A stretch of DNA of 64,000 bases from CAYFLR01 sp964343805 (GTDB lineage Bacteria; Bdellovibrionota_B; Oligoflexia; CAYFLR01): positions 1 through 64,000 of the forward strand of contig CAYFLR010000008.1 of NCBI GenBank assembly GCA_964343805.1, given 5' to 3'. The position numbers and the translations under genes are program-made. The first letter of the stretch is position 1; every line of letters begins with the position of its first letter. Positions 8,314 through 18,686 of this stretch are shown here, piece by piece. The notes below the pieces were generated by a model that saw only the letters and a list, made by a program, of their open reading frames with translations, had not been told where the DNA came from and ran no database searches.

Positions 8314-9231
8314 ATGAGTTTTAGGAGTCTATTAATCTGCATCTTGATGGGAGTGCTCATAGGGAGTCAGCTCTTTGGTAAAGATGTGCGCCTGGGACGC
8401 TATCGGTTTTTGGATAGCCCTGCTCATATAACATCTTTAGCTCCTTTGATCATCCCCGATCACTCTGCTTTATTCTACCATCAGCAGAATAGAAACTTAA
8501 AGACCACATTGGATGAGGCTTCTATAGAATTAACTGAAAAACATCAAGAAATTGCATTAGGAATGCTCAGGGATTCCTACGGACTGCAATTACTTATGGA
8601 AGAAGATGATCAAAGTTGGCAGAATAAAAAAAGTTCTAATAAGGTAAAAAATAGTTTTCGAGCAGTGGGAGGCTCTTTAAGCTACTACTTTCCAGGGCAT
8701 CGGGACAGTGAAATTGGTGGTATTTTTCTATTTGTGAATGCCGCTGTTCATTTGCAACTCTCTTTTGCCCAAAATACCACTCTTTCCTCTCCGGTAGGAA
8801 ATCCGGACAAAGATCTCAAGATCTACCTTGCTAAGGAGGTTCAAAGTCATTCTTTTATGATGGGCAAAGTAGGAACACATATTTCTCTGCAAATCACCCC
8901 CCATTTTGGAATTAAACCCTGGCTCATCATACAAGGAGCTGAGAAACCATATCACTTTTGGGATAAGCGATATTATGAGCTTTTGGCTGCAGGGAAGAGT
9001 GATTTAGCAACTGAATTAGATGATTATCAAGGGCTTTTAAAGTATGGCGTCAGCTTCATTGTGAAAACACCTCTGCCTTTTCTGCCTGTAAATATAATCG
9101 GCAGTTTTGACCGTAAACGAAACTGGATGTTAGGCATCACACTGTTCGATTACAACAGCTACCGGGTGAATAATCCGAAATACTATGTGGGGGGCAACAC
9201 GAAGTTCTTAAAACAAATTAAAGAGCAGTGA
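8314..9231 (+). CDS. Probable outer-membrane or periplasmic beta-rich protein
   Basis: The start is placed at the ATG at 8314, 10 nt after the previous stop, where AAAGGGTG gives a ribosome site and a signal peptide (MSFRSLLICILMGVLIG to LFG) follows. The longest frame begins 90 nt upstream inside the previous gene and is unlikely. The 305-residue protein has repeated strand-like segments (GGIFLFVNAAVHLQLSF, HSFMMGKVGTHISLQI, LKYGVSFIVKT, NWMLGITLFDY) consistent with a barrel. It resembles the preceding gene product in size and architecture, so the pair may be distant paralogs. No function can be assigned. Confidence 0.58.
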   Translation: MSFRSLLICILMGVLIGSQLFGKDVRLGRYRFLDSPAHITSLAPLIIPDHSALFYHQQNRNLKTTLDEASIELTEKHQEIALGMLRDSYGLQLLMEEDDQSWQNKKSSNKVKNSFRAVGGSLSYYFPGHRDSEIGGIFLFVNAAVHLQLSFAQNTTLSSPVGNPDKDLKIYLAKEVQSHSFMMGKVGTHISLQITPHFGIKPWLIIQGAEKPYHFWDKRYYELLAAGKSDLATELDDYQGLLKYGVSFIVKTPLPFLPVNIIGSFDRKRNWMLGITLFDYNSYRVNNPKYYVGGNTKFLKQIKEQ

Positions 9232-9375
9232 TCCCATCAATTATTACTCCCTTTAAACCAAATTAGACTTCTTTCGGGTTTGAATTGATTTTTGTTCGTT
9301 CTTTTAGTAGCCTACCTTAATCATATAATGTCCCAGTCAAAGGAGAATTATACGTCATTTATTAAGGAGGTGGTT

Positions 9376-10554
9376 ATGACGGTTACATATATATTATCTG
9401 CGAAAAGAACTCCCATTGGAAAATTTAGTGGAGGCCTCTCTTCTGTACCTGCACCTAAATTAGGTGCTGTGGCTATCGAGAGTGCAATTAAAGAAGCGAG
9501 TGTTGAAAAGGATCAGGTTTCTGATGTGATTTTCGGAAATGTTCTAACCAGTGGGGTTGGTCAAGCACCCGCACGACAAGCGTCTATTTATGCTGGCCTA
9601 TCAAAAGAATCAAGAGCCGTAACTATCAACAAAGTTTGTGGTTCTGGACTTTATACAGTCATTGCTATGCACAATCAAATTCGCTTAGGTGAAACAGCTC
9701 TTGGAGTGGCTGGTGGTCAGGAAAATATGAGTATGGCTCCTTTTATATTACCTAAAGCTCGAAATGGATTTCGTTTGGGTCATGCTGAAGTAGTAGATTC
9801 TTTAATTCACGATGGTTTATGGGACCCTTATGACAACTTACATATGGGAAGTTGTGCTGAAATTTGTGCCAAAGAGATGGATTTCACCAAGGAAAAGCAA
9901 GATAATTTTGCTTTAGAAAGCTATGCCCGCAGTCGAAAGGCAACTGAATCAGGGCAGTTTAAAGATGAGATTGCTGCAGTGGAAGTGGCTGCAAGAAAGA
10001 AAACCATTTTAGTTGAGCAAGATGAAGAACCTTTTTCAGCTCCTTTAGAAAAATTACCCAAACTGCGACCGGCCTTTGAAAAAGATGGCACGGTGACAGC
10101 TGGAAATGCTTCTAGTATTAATGATGGTGCTGCAGCCTTGGTATTAGCTAGTGAAGACTATGTTAAAAAGCATAATCTTAAGCCTCTTGCCAAGATTGTA
10201 GATTACACCATTGTTGGACAAGAGCCAAAGTGGTTCACCACTGCTCCTGTGAAAGGGATGAAAGAGCTTTTTGCCAAAACTGGTCTTACCCCTAATGATA
10301 TTGATCTCTTTGAAGTCAATGAGGCTTTTGCTGTAGTTACCATGGCAGCGATTAAAGAGTTTGAGCTGGATCAAAGTAAGGTTAATATTTTTGGTGGAGC
10401 TGTTTCTTTAGGTCATCCTATTGGAGCATCGGGAGCTCGTATTTTGGTAACTTTAGTAAATGCCTTACGTAGCACCAATAAGAAAAGAGGAATAGCCTCT
10501 ATCTGTATTGGTGGAGGAGAGGCAGCTTCTTTATTAATCGAAAACTGTTCATAA
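9376..10554 (+). CDS. Acetyl-CoA acetyltransferase (thiolase)
   Basis: This 392-residue thiolase condenses two acetyl-CoA to acetoacetyl-CoA or cleaves 3-ketoacyl-CoA. The start is the ATG at 9376 with AAGGAGG upstream; the longer frame adds 28 residues without support. Catalytic residues are visible: Cys88 in NKVCGSG, the NEAFAV motif, His347 in GHPIGASGARI and Cys377 in SICIGGGE. The last motif normally continues GGGMG; here GGGEAA is a mild variation. It heads a long co-directional run with map, 12 nt downstream. The substrate (degradative or biosynthetic) cannot be fixed from sequence alone. Confidence 0.93.
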   Translation: MTVTYILSAKRTPIGKFSGGLSSVPAPKLGAVAIESAIKEASVEKDQVSDVIFGNVLTSGVGQAPARQASIYAGLSKESRAVTINKVCGSGLYTVIAMHNQIRLGETALGVAGGQENMSMAPFILPKARNGFRLGHAEVVDSLIHDGLWDPYDNLHMGSCAEICAKEMDFTKEKQDNFALESYARSRKATESGQFKDEIAAVEVAARKKTILVEQDEEPFSAPLEKLPKLRPAFEKDGTVTAGNASSINDGAAALVLASEDYVKKHNLKPLAKIVDYTIVGQEPKWFTTAPVKGMKELFAKTGLTPNDIDLFEVNEAFAVVTMAAIKEFELDQSKVNIFGGAVSLGHPIGASGARILVTLVNALRSTNKKRGIASICIGGGEAASLLIENCS

Positions 10555-10566
10555 AGGTGGAGTGGT

Positions 10567-11325
10567 ATGATTGTTTGTAAAACCGAAGTGGAAATCAATG
10601 AAATGCGTGAAAGCTGTAAAATAGCTTCCGATACGCTCTCCATGATTAGGAAAAAAATAAAACCTGGAGTGACCACTTTAGAACTGAACCAATTGTGCCA
10701 TGATTATATTAACAGTCGGGGAGGATATCCCTCCCCGTTAAATTACCAAGGCTTTCCCAAAAGTATCTGTACATCCGTTAATAATGTGGTGTGTCATGGG
10801 ATCCCTTCAGAAGATGTGAAGCTGGCTGAGGGAGATATTATTAATGTAGACATCACCGTACTCAAAAATGGTTACCATGGAGATTGTAGCTTTACTTTTG
10901 GAGTGGGAGAAATATCCCCTGAAGCCCAGAAACTTGTCGATGTGACCTATCAATGTCTAACTAAAAGCATTGCTATTTTAAAACCTGGTACACAACTGGG
11001 AGATATTGGTGAGGTTATTCAAAAATATGCAGAGAGTCATGGATACTCTGTTGTGCGCGAATTTTGTGGCCATGGAATCGGTCGCAAGTTTCATGAAGAA
11101 CCCATGGTTCCTCATGTGGGTAAAAAAGGTCAAGGGGCCAGATTACCCGTCGGGGCAGTGTTTACCATAGAACCCATGATCAACGTGGGGCATTGGAAAA
11201 CCAAAACTCTAAAGGATCAGTGGACGGCGATAACTATTGATGGAGAATTGTCAGCTCAATTTGAGCACACTATTGCCATCACTAATGAGGGGCACGAAGT
11301 GCTCACCGCCTATGACTGGTTGTGA
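10567..11325 (+). CDS. map: Methionine aminopeptidase, type I
   Basis: This 252-residue protein has type-I MetAP length and removes the initiator methionine from nascent proteins. Metal ligands are all visible: Asp95 and Asp106 (NVDITVLKNGYHGD), His169 (CGHGIG), Glu202 (TIEPMINVG) and Glu233 (QFEHTIAI). His77 in CHGIP is the substrate-side histidine. GGTGGAG precedes the ATG. It sits between the thiolase and a large M16 peptidase in one transcription unit. No N-terminal zinc-finger or SecC extension is present. Confidence 0.97.
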   Translation: MIVCKTEVEINEMRESCKIASDTLSMIRKKIKPGVTTLELNQLCHDYINSRGGYPSPLNYQGFPKSICTSVNNVVCHGIPSEDVKLAEGDIINVDITVLKNGYHGDCSFTFGVGEISPEAQKLVDVTYQCLTKSIAILKPGTQLGDIGEVIQKYAESHGYSVVREFCGHGIGRKFHEEPMVPHVGKKGQGARLPVGAVFTIEPMINVGHWKTKTLKDQWTAITIDGELSAQFEHTIAITNEGHEVLTAYDWL

Positions 11326-11345
11326 TCACTTGAAGGAATGGAAGC

Positions 11346-14264
11346 TTGAAAGAATGGGTCCCGGGTTACACATATAATAATTTTATTGTCAAAGAAACCT
11401 ATGAGCTAAATGAAACTGGTCAAGTGGTTATAGTGCTTGAGCATCAACAGTCTGGTGCTAAAGTTATTAAAGTCGCTTGTGATGACCCAGAGAATTTTTT
11501 TAGCATCTGTTTTAAGACACTGCCGGAAACCTCCAACGGAGTGGCTCATGTGTTGGAGCATTCTGTTCTTTGTGGGTCAAAAAAATATGATGTAAGAGAT
11601 CCCTTCTTTGCCATGTTAAAGAGATCTCTTGCTACTAATATGAATGCCATGACCTGGCAAGATGCCACTTACTATTTTGCCTCAACTATCAATCGAAAAG
11701 ATTTTTTCAACTTATTGGACGTATTTAGCGATGCGGTCTTTTTTCCCAAGTTAGAAGAGGTGAGTTTTCTCCAAGAAGGCTGCTATTTAGGAGAAGATGA
11801 ACAAGGAAGTCCCCTATTCAAAGGGATTGTCTTCAATGAAATGAAAGGGGCTTTATCTGACCCGGAAACTCGATTTTTTGAAAGTATGAATCGGGCCCTA
11901 TTTCCAGCCACTTCCCTAGGTGTTAATTCGGGTGGAGACCCTAAGGAGCTGATCCAACTTTCCTATCAAAATTTAAAAGATTTTCATGCGAAAAACTATA
12001 ATATTGGCTGTGCTACTTTTTTCTTTTATGGGGATATCGATCTGCAAGAGCAACTTGATTTTATAGCCAACGAGGTTACTGATCAGGCAATACCTAACGA
12101 TTATCGCCCTAACTTACAATTTCAGCCACGATTTAAAGAACCTCGAGTTTTAGAACAAACTTTTCCTTTAGATGCTTGTGACAATGGAGATAACCGATCT
12201 TTAGTGGGAATCGGGTGGATCATTGATTCCATCGCCAGCTTTAAAGATGTTTTAGCCATGCAGATCATTGATCGAATATTGTTTAATCATGATGCCTCTC
12301 CACTCAACAAAGTGTTATTGGACTCACAAATTGGTTTGGAAACAATTAACCATCTGGACACTGAACTCTCTGAAGTGACTTATGTTATAGGTTTACAAGA
12401 CTGTCATAGTGAAGAGATTTATCGTTTTGAAAATATTCTATTGGAAAGTCTTAAAGATATTATAAAGCAGGGGATTCCGAAGAATTTAATCACCTCTGCA
12501 GTAGAAAACTTTCACTACACCATTTTTGAAATTACGGAGAGTTATGGTCTTTCTATGATGGTAAGGATTGTCCCTGCATTCTTACAAGAAGGGCAATTGA
12601 ACCCCAATCTTTCCATGATAGACCTGCTATCGGAGATTCATAAAGAGAGCCTTGAAGGTGATTATTTAGAGCAATTAATCAATAGATACTTAATCAAGAA
12701 TATACATCGGGTTCAACTGATTATGCACCCAGATAAGGATCTTTCTGAGATTGAAGCTAAAAGGGAGCAAGCATTGGCATTTCAAAAAAGAGATGAAATG
12801 TCAGAGCAAGAGAAGAGCATCTGGTATGATAAGCTTAAAGTTTTATCTCACAGACAAAAAGAGGGGGATAGTGAGGAACAGATTGCCACATTACCTAAAA
12901 TAAAAGTTGAAGAGCTGCCCTCTACTTCAATTAATTATCAAATGCAAAAAGAAAAAATTCTGGATGTGCCTATATATTTTCACTCCACCAATACCAACGA
13001 TATTTTCTATTTTGATCTGGTTTTTGATATCAACCATATACCTGAAAGTTTGATCTCTTTTTTACCTCTTTTCTGTGATCTTTTCACCGAACTAGGTACA
13101 GAAAATCAAAGTTATGATCAGGTACTCGCAGATCTATCCGCTAATACCGGTGGGATGGGTGCTGACCTTAAGGTTTTAACTTCGGTTCATGATCCTCATA
13201 ATTATAAGTTGAAGCTTAACATCTCATTTAAAACTGTAAAAAATAAAGGTTCCAAAGTCTTAAAGATTCTTGATGATCTCATCAACCAGATCTCTTTTCA
13301 AGATGAGGAAAGAATCGGTCAATTGATCACCAAATTGGATTCCAATATTCAGGCGGGAATTTCACAAAATGGCAGTCGGCTCATTGCCAATTATGCATCG
13401 AGAGATTTATCTAACCCCACTCATATTCAATATTTATTTGGAGGGTTGGGATATGTAAATTTTGTGCATGAACTTGCTCACTCTTCCTCATCTCATCTCA
13501 TTCGCCAGTTAATCAAACTGAAGGAGTTGCTCTTTTGTCGAAAACGGCTGGAGGTGGTCTTAACGGCAAGTGATGAAATGTATCAAAGTATGAAAGAGCC
13601 TCTATTAAGGCTGATAGAGAACATACCTATAAAAGGTATTGAGTCGGTGAATTTAGCTTACTCTTTAAATCCGAATTTAAATCGGGAGGAGAGAGAGGTT
13701 GAAGCACTCTCATTTAGTACTCAAGTGGCTTTTACATCTCAAGTCTATGGGGCGGTTTCCTATCTGCATGAGGATACGGCGGCCCTGATTGTATTAGCTC
13801 AAATTTTGAGTATGGATTATCTTCATCCTTTGGTCAGGGAACAGGGCGGAAGTTATGGGGTGGGAGCATCTTTATTGCCTCTCTCAGGTGTTTTTGTATT
13901 GCAATCCTATCGAGATCCGCATATCTCTCGCACTTTCAAAATTTATGATGAGATCGCAAAGTATCTCTCCAGTGACCTCAATTCTCAACAATTAGAAGAG
14001 GGAATCATTCAATCGATTGCTTTAATCGATACTCCAGTTCAACCAGGCTTACGAGGAATACTTACCTACCTAAGACAAGAGCAGGAAATGGAAGATCAGT
14101 ACAGAGATATTTTAAGAAAAAGAATTTTCAAAATGACGAAAGAGGAACTCCGTGACGTGGGTGTTAAATACCTGCAACCCCAAAATGCTCATAGAAGAGC
14201 AGTTTTGAGTGGGGAAGGATTATTACGCAAAGAGAGTATTGCTGATTATAACTCTCTATTTTGA
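11346..14264 (+). CDS. M16C metallopeptidase (PreP / insulinase family)
   Basis: This 972-residue protein matches the size and layout of presequence-protease-type M16C peptidases, which degrade peptides inside a closed two-half chamber. The inverted zinc motif HVLEH is at residues 68-72, and the third ligand is likely Glu165 in FNEMKGALSDPE. The C-terminal half keeps the substrate-binding block REQGGSYGVGASL. The start is a TTG at 11346, after AAGGAATGGAAG, 20 nt past map. No signal peptide is seen, so it probably acts in the cytoplasm. With the M18 aminopeptidase next door it may form a peptide-turnover pair. Confidence 0.92.
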   Translation: MKEWVPGYTYNNFIVKETYELNETGQVVIVLEHQQSGAKVIKVACDDPENFFSICFKTLPETSNGVAHVLEHSVLCGSKKYDVRDPFFAMLKRSLATNMNAMTWQDATYYFASTINRKDFFNLLDVFSDAVFFPKLEEVSFLQEGCYLGEDEQGSPLFKGIVFNEMKGALSDPETRFFESMNRALFPATSLGVNSGGDPKELIQLSYQNLKDFHAKNYNIGCATFFFYGDIDLQEQLDFIANEVTDQAIPNDYRPNLQFQPRFKEPRVLEQTFPLDACDNGDNRSLVGIGWIIDSIASFKDVLAMQIIDRILFNHDASPLNKVLLDSQIGLETINHLDTELSEVTYVIGLQDCHSEEIYRFENILLESLKDIIKQGIPKNLITSAVENFHYTIFEITESYGLSMMVRIVPAFLQEGQLNPNLSMIDLLSEIHKESLEGDYLEQLINRYLIKNIHRVQLIMHPDKDLSEIEAKREQALAFQKRDEMSEQEKSIWYDKLKVLSHRQKEGDSEEQIATLPKIKVEELPSTSINYQMQKEKILDVPIYFHSTNTNDIFYFDLVFDINHIPESLISFLPLFCDLFTELGTENQSYDQVLADLSANTGGMGADLKVLTSVHDPHNYKLKLNISFKTVKNKGSKVLKILDDLINQISFQDEERIGQLITKLDSNIQAGISQNGSRLIANYASRDLSNPTHIQYLFGGLGYVNFVHELAHSSSSHLIRQLIKLKELLFCRKRLEVVLTASDEMYQSMKEPLLRLIENIPIKGIESVNLAYSLNPNLNREEREVEALSFSTQVAFTSQVYGAVSYLHEDTAALIVLAQILSMDYLHPLVREQGGSYGVGASLLPLSGVFVLQSYRDPHISRTFKIYDEIAKYLSSDLNSQQLEEGIIQSIALIDTPVQPGLRGILTYLRQEQEMEDQYRDILRKRIFKMTKEELRDVGVKYLQPQNAHRRAVLSGEGLLRKESIADYNSLF

Positions 14265-14293
14265 ACTAGAATTAATTATAAGATGAGGTAAGG

Positions 14294-15571
14294 GTGGAAG
14301 GTTTACCAACTTTAAGTAAAGATCTATTAGAATTTATAAAAGAGTCTCCAACGGCTTTTCAAGCCGTAGACCAGGTGAAGAAAAGCCTTATTTCAGAGGG
14401 CTTTGCTGAACTTCCTGAAAATCAAAATTGGTCTTCTAAGGAGTTAAAAAGTGTTTTTACCATTCGAGATGATGGGGCGCTTATTGCTTTAAAAAAAGGA
14501 AATGGTAAATCTCTTAAAATGGTGGGAGCCCATACTGATAGCCCCGGCTTAAAAATAAGACCCATCCCTGCTAAGAATAATCATGGGTATTATCAGGTGG
14601 GTGTGGAAGTCTACGGAGGTCCCATTCTTTCAACTTGGTTTGACCGCGACCTTTCGATTGCCGGCCGCATCGCCTTTTTAGATGCAAAAAACGAAATAAA
14701 AACCCTCTCGGTGGATTTAAAAAGAGCAGTGGCTTATATTCCCCACCTAGCTATCCACCTTTCTCGGGGGAAAAAAGAGGAGCGTGATTTTAGTCGGCAA
14801 ACTGAGATGGTGCCCTTGCTTTTTTATCATGGAGTTGAACCTCATCTCCCCTTCAAAGAACTCTTACTTAAGTTGCTATTAGAAGAACAGAGCGGATTTG
14901 AAGAGGTAAAAGAAATTCTAGATTTTGATCTTTTTCTCTATGACGTACAGCCTCCAGCCTATTGGGGCTGGAAAAAAGAATTTATTGCCGGAGCTAGGTT
15001 AGATAATCTTTTTAGTACTTACATAGGATTGAGATCCTTTTTAGCAGCTGAATCAGAATCAGATCAGCTACTGGTATTAAATAATCATGAAGAAATTGGT
15101 AGCAGTACTTTTTCTGGAGCCGATGGCTCTTTTTTCACTAGCTTTTTAAATCGTATTTATGGGGAAAAGCTCCCGCAAATTCTAGCAGACAGTTTGATGG
15201 TTTCGGTGGACAATGCCCATGGAATTCATCCCAATTACGCAGGACAGTCAGATTTAGAGCACGCCCCCATTTTGAACAAGGGTCCAGTAATTAAATTTAA
15301 TGCCAATCAAAGATATGCAACAGATTGTGTTACCAGTTCCTACTTTCAGGCATGCTGTGAAAGGGAAGGGGTAGGATGTCAAAGTTTTTCTATGAATGCC
15401 GACTTAGCCTGTGGCAGTACCATAGGTTCCATCACCTCAAGTTTAGTTGGGGTGAAAGTAGTTGATGTGGGAGTAGCTACCTTTGGGATGCATTCGGTGC
15501 GAGAGGTAGCCGGACGATATGATTGTGAGTACCTTTTTAAAGCTCTAAAACGTTTTTATCAAGGTTTATAA
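14294..15571 (+). CDS. M18 family aminopeptidase
   Basis: This 425-residue zinc aminopeptidase of the M18 (aspartyl aminopeptidase-like) family releases N-terminal residues from peptides. Family blocks are present: GAHTDSPGLKIRP with His80, GARLDNLFS, the catalytic pair in NNHEEIGSST, DNAHGIHPNY, and the C-terminal GMHSVRE that supplies the last metal-binding His. The start is a GTG at 14294 with GATGAGG a few bases upstream. It follows the M16C gene by 29 nt and precedes the TAXI receptor by 31 nt, all on the same strand. Substrate preference cannot be read from the sequence. Confidence 0.94.
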   Translation: MEGLPTLSKDLLEFIKESPTAFQAVDQVKKSLISEGFAELPENQNWSSKELKSVFTIRDDGALIALKKGNGKSLKMVGAHTDSPGLKIRPIPAKNNHGYYQVGVEVYGGPILSTWFDRDLSIAGRIAFLDAKNEIKTLSVDLKRAVAYIPHLAIHLSRGKKEERDFSRQTEMVPLLFYHGVEPHLPFKELLLKLLLEEQSGFEEVKEILDFDLFLYDVQPPAYWGWKKEFIAGARLDNLFSTYIGLRSFLAAESESDQLLVLNNHEEIGSSTFSGADGSFFTSFLNRIYGEKLPQILADSLMVSVDNAHGIHPNYAGQSDLEHAPILNKGPVIKFNANQRYATDCVTSSYFQACCEREGVGCQSFSMNADLACGSTIGSITSSLVGVKVVDVGVATFGMHSVREVAGRYDCEYLFKALKRFYQGL

Positions 15572-15602
15572 ACCGCTTTTATAATTTTAACAGGAGGAAT
15601 TT

Positions 15603-16571
15603 ATGAAATTGAATTGGAAATGGTTAGTTTGTGGTCTTCTATTGTTTTCATTTACCACGCCTTGTTTTGCCAAAAGAGTGTTTGTAACCATTGGTACCGG
15701 TGGAGTGACCGGGGTTTACTATCCAACCGGTGGAGCTATTGCTAAGATTATCAATAAGAAGCGTAAACAATATGGAATCAGAGCCTCAGTTGAGTCTACC
15801 GGTGGGTCTGTTTATAATATTAACGCCGTTTTATCGGGTGATCTAGAATTTGGTATTGCTCAATCGGATCGTCAATATCAAGCTTATCATGGTATGGCAG
15901 AATGGAAGAAAAGAGGACCTCAAAAGAAATTAAGAGCCATTTGCAGTCTGCATCCTGAAGTTGTGACTCTTGTAGCCGCTGATGATAGCAATGTTAAAAA
16001 TATTAAAGATATAAAAGGTAAAAGAGTTAACTTAGGAAATCCAGGTTCCGGAATTTTGCAAAATGCACTGGATGTCCTTAAGTATGCCGGTTTAGAGCCT
16101 AAGAAGGATTTCAGACCCGAACATCTTAAAGCAGCTGAAGCTCCTAAGATGTTACAGGACTCTAGAATTGACGCTTTCTTTTATACGGTAGGTCATCCTA
16201 ATGGAGCTATCAAGGAAGCCACTTCTGGTAAGCGAAAGGTTCACTTTGTTGAGATTGCCGATATGGATAAACTGATCAGTAAGTTCCCTTACTATGCCAA
16301 AGCGCATATTCCAATCAAAAATTATCCTATGGTATCTAATAAGAAGCCGGTTCCCTCCGTTGGAGTTATGACCACTTTTGTCACCTCCATAGATACTCCT
16401 ACAGAAGTAGTATACGCCATCACCAAAGAACTCTTTGACAACCTTGAGAGCTTTAAAACTCTTCATCCTGCATTTGCCGTATTAACTAAAGAGGGTATGT
16501 TGAAAGGACTTTCCGCTCCTTTTCATCCAGGTGCTCTTAAGTATTTCAAAGAAAAAGGTTTGATTAAGTAA
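15603..16571 (+). CDS. TAXI-family TRAP transporter solute receptor
   Basis: This 322-residue periplasmic binding protein has a cleavable signal peptide ending PCFAK. The family hallmark GTGGVTGVYYPTGGAI follows directly, and NLGNPGSG and IDAFFYTVGHPNG are further TAXI blocks. The protein captures a small organic solute, often a dicarboxylate or amino acid such as glutamate, and delivers it to the fused TRAP permease encoded 17 nt downstream. AGGAGG sits before the ATG. The ligand is not predictable here. An enhancer-binding regulator lies two genes downstream. Confidence 0.94.
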   Translation: MKLNWKWLVCGLLLFSFTTPCFAKRVFVTIGTGGVTGVYYPTGGAIAKIINKKRKQYGIRASVESTGGSVYNINAVLSGDLEFGIAQSDRQYQAYHGMAEWKKRGPQKKLRAICSLHPEVVTLVAADDSNVKNIKDIKGKRVNLGNPGSGILQNALDVLKYAGLEPKKDFRPEHLKAAEAPKMLQDSRIDAFFYTVGHPNGAIKEATSGKRKVHFVEIADMDKLISKFPYYAKAHIPIKNYPMVSNKKPVPSVGVMTTFVTSIDTPTEVVYAITKELFDNLESFKTLHPAFAVLTKEGMLKGLSAPFHPGALKYFKEKGLIK

Positions 16572-16588
16572 AATATAAAGAGGGTGCC

Positions 16589-18676
16589 ATGGATAACAAT
16601 GATCAATTAGCAAAAGGTGAGGTAGATCAAGCAGCTTTGGATGAAGCTCAACGAATTGCCGAAGAGTCAGAAATGGGATCAAGGAAAGCGGAAGGAGCAG
16701 CCCTGGCTATTCCTGTAATTGCTGGCTGTTGGTCCATTTTTCAATTGATGCTTCCCAAGTTTCTCCTACTTTCATCAGAAATTGTAAGATGCATTCATCT
16801 TTCATTTGCTATTTTACTGGTTTATTTTAGCTTTCCGGTATTAGGAAAAGGAAAGCTTAAAGCTCTGATTAGTAAAAAATATCCATGGCTCACTTACTTT
16901 ATCAAAACAGATAAAATTCATTTTATTGATTTACTTTTAGGAGTGGTGGCTTGTGTCTGTGCCAGTTATTTAGCTCTCGATTATGAAGGAATAGCCTCAA
17001 GGCAAGGAATGGCCAGCTCAGTAGATTTGGCGGTGGGAGTGGTCTTAATTGTTCTTTTATTAGAAGCAGCCAGAAGATCGCTGGGACCAGCACTTCCTAT
17101 CATTGCTAGTCTGTTTATCTGTTATAGTTTTTTTAGTGAATACATGCCTGAAATTCTTTCCTTCAAGAATGCCAGCTTAAGTAAGGTGTTAAATAAATTG
17201 ACTTTGAGCACAGAAGGAGTTTACGGCATTCCGCTGGATGTTTCTTCTAGCACTGTTTTTCTCTTTGTCCTATTTGGAGCCATGTTGGAAAAGGCAGGGG
17301 GAGGAAAGTACTTCATTGATTTAGCCTTTAGTTTATTAGGTCGATTTAAAGGGGGACCCGCTAAAGCGGCGGTACTCGGAAGTGGTATGACCGGTTTGGT
17401 TTCAGGTTCGAGTATTGCCAATACTGTGACTACCGGAACCTTCACCATTCCGCTTATGAAAAAAGCGGGATATCATGGAGTGAAAGCTGGAGCTATTGAA
17501 GTGGCTGCCAGTACGAATGGACAACTTATGCCCCCGATTATGGGAGCTGCGGCTTTTATTATTGCAGAGTACTGTGGTCTCTCTTATTTTGAAGTGGTGA
17601 GAGCCGCATTTATTCCTGCTATTATTTCATATTTAGCTCTTATATATATCACCCATTTGGAAGCAGGTAAGCTGGGTTTGAAAGGGATGGATAAGGAAGA
17701 CCTGCCTGTTCTTAAGAAGGTTTTTTTCGGGGGTATTTTTTATTTTATACCTCTTGGTTTTTTACTTTACCAATTAATCATCGTGCGACGATCCGCTCAA
17801 CTGTCTGCCTACTATGCCATCATCTCATTGGTGGGCTTAATTTTAATCAGACAGTTTGTGATGGGCTACAAAGAGAAAGAATCCGCTCTCACCTCTTTAA
17901 AAAAGAGTATTTTTATTGTTTGGGAATCTCTGGTTGCGGGAGGAAGAAATATGATGTCCATCGGTGTTGCGGTGGCTGCGGCCGGAATCATTGTGGGTAT
18001 TGTAACCCTTGGTCTGGGAGGGGTTATCACTGATGTGATTGACCTTCTATCAGGTGGAAACTTAATTATTTTGTTACTCATAACCGCAGTGGCAAGCTTG
18101 ATTTTAGGAATGGGACTCCCCACCACTGCCAACTATATTGTGATGGCAACTATCACCGCTCCTGTTATTATTACTCTCGCAGGTGATGCCGGGTTAGTGG
18201 TTCCTCTTATTGCTGCTCATCTCTTCTGTTTTTATTTTGGTATATTAGCTGATGATACTCCTCCCGTAGGATTAGCGGCTTATGCTGCTGCAGCTATTTC
18301 TAAAGAGGATCCAGTGAAAACAGGTCTGCAAGGTTTTATCTACGATATGCGAACTGCTATCTTGCCCTTTATGTTTATTTTCAATACCGACCTTCTTTTA
18401 ATCGGAATTAATCATTGGTGGCACATTGTCTTAATCTTTTTTACGGGAATGTTGGCTATGTTTGCTTTTGCGGCCTTCACCCAAGGATACTTTTTCGTCA
18501 AAAATCGTTTTTACGAAACCATTGGCTTAGTGGCGGTGACCATCATTTTATTAAGACCTGATATTTTTAGTAACTGGTTAGGTCAATCGAAAATTTTCTA
18601 CTATGGGGTGGGGCTCGCTTTAATGGCCTTGATCTATATGTGGCAGAGGATGAGGGCTAAACTCTCCAAAGCTTAA
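16589..18676 (+). CDS. TRAP transporter fused permease (4TM/12TM, DctQM-type)
   Basis: This 695-residue polytopic inner-membrane protein combines the small (Q) and large (M) TRAP subunits, as is usual for TAXI systems. After a hydrophilic N-terminus the first TM bundle spans about residues 35-150. The M domain follows, with conserved GSGMTGLVSGSSIANTVTTG, STNGQLMPPIMGAAAF and LGMGLPTTANYIVMATITAP. Transport is driven by a sodium or proton gradient. The C-terminal part holds further TM helices and a basic tail (RMRAKLSKA). It pairs with the TAXI receptor upstream and leads into the sigma-54 activator 10 nt downstream. Confidence 0.95.
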   Translation: MDNNDQLAKGEVDQAALDEAQRIAEESEMGSRKAEGAALAIPVIAGCWSIFQLMLPKFLLLSSEIVRCIHLSFAILLVYFSFPVLGKGKLKALISKKYPWLTYFIKTDKIHFIDLLLGVVACVCASYLALDYEGIASRQGMASSVDLAVGVVLIVLLLEAARRSLGPALPIIASLFICYSFFSEYMPEILSFKNASLSKVLNKLTLSTEGVYGIPLDVSSSTVFLFVLFGAMLEKAGGGKYFIDLAFSLLGRFKGGPAKAAVLGSGMTGLVSGSSIANTVTTGTFTIPLMKKAGYHGVKAGAIEVAASTNGQLMPPIMGAAAFIIAEYCGLSYFEVVRAAFIPAIISYLALIYITHLEAGKLGLKGMDKEDLPVLKKVFFGGIFYFIPLGFLLYQLIIVRRSAQLSAYYAIISLVGLILIRQFVMGYKEKESALTSLKKSIFIVWESLVAGGRNMMSIGVAVAAAGIIVGIVTLGLGGVITDVIDLLSGGNLIILLLITAVASLILGMGLPTTANYIVMATITAPVIITLAGDAGLVVPLIAAHLFCFYFGILADDTPPVGLAAYAAAAISKEDPVKTGLQGFIYDMRTAILPFMFIFNTDLLLIGINHWWHIVLIFFTGMLAMFAFAAFTQGYFFVKNRFYETIGLVAVTIILLRPDIFSNWLGQSKIFYYGVGLALMALIYMWQRMRAKLSKA

Positions 18677-18686
18677 GAGGTAATTT

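Noticed and set aside
9324..9329. TATAAT upstream of the thiolase
   Set aside because: No convincing -35 at 16-18 bp, and AT-rich DNA gives such words by chance.
15572..15592. GG-N10-GC spacing before the TAXI receptor gene
   Set aside because: The -12 box reads ACCGC, not TTGC, and it lies within the end of the M18 gene.
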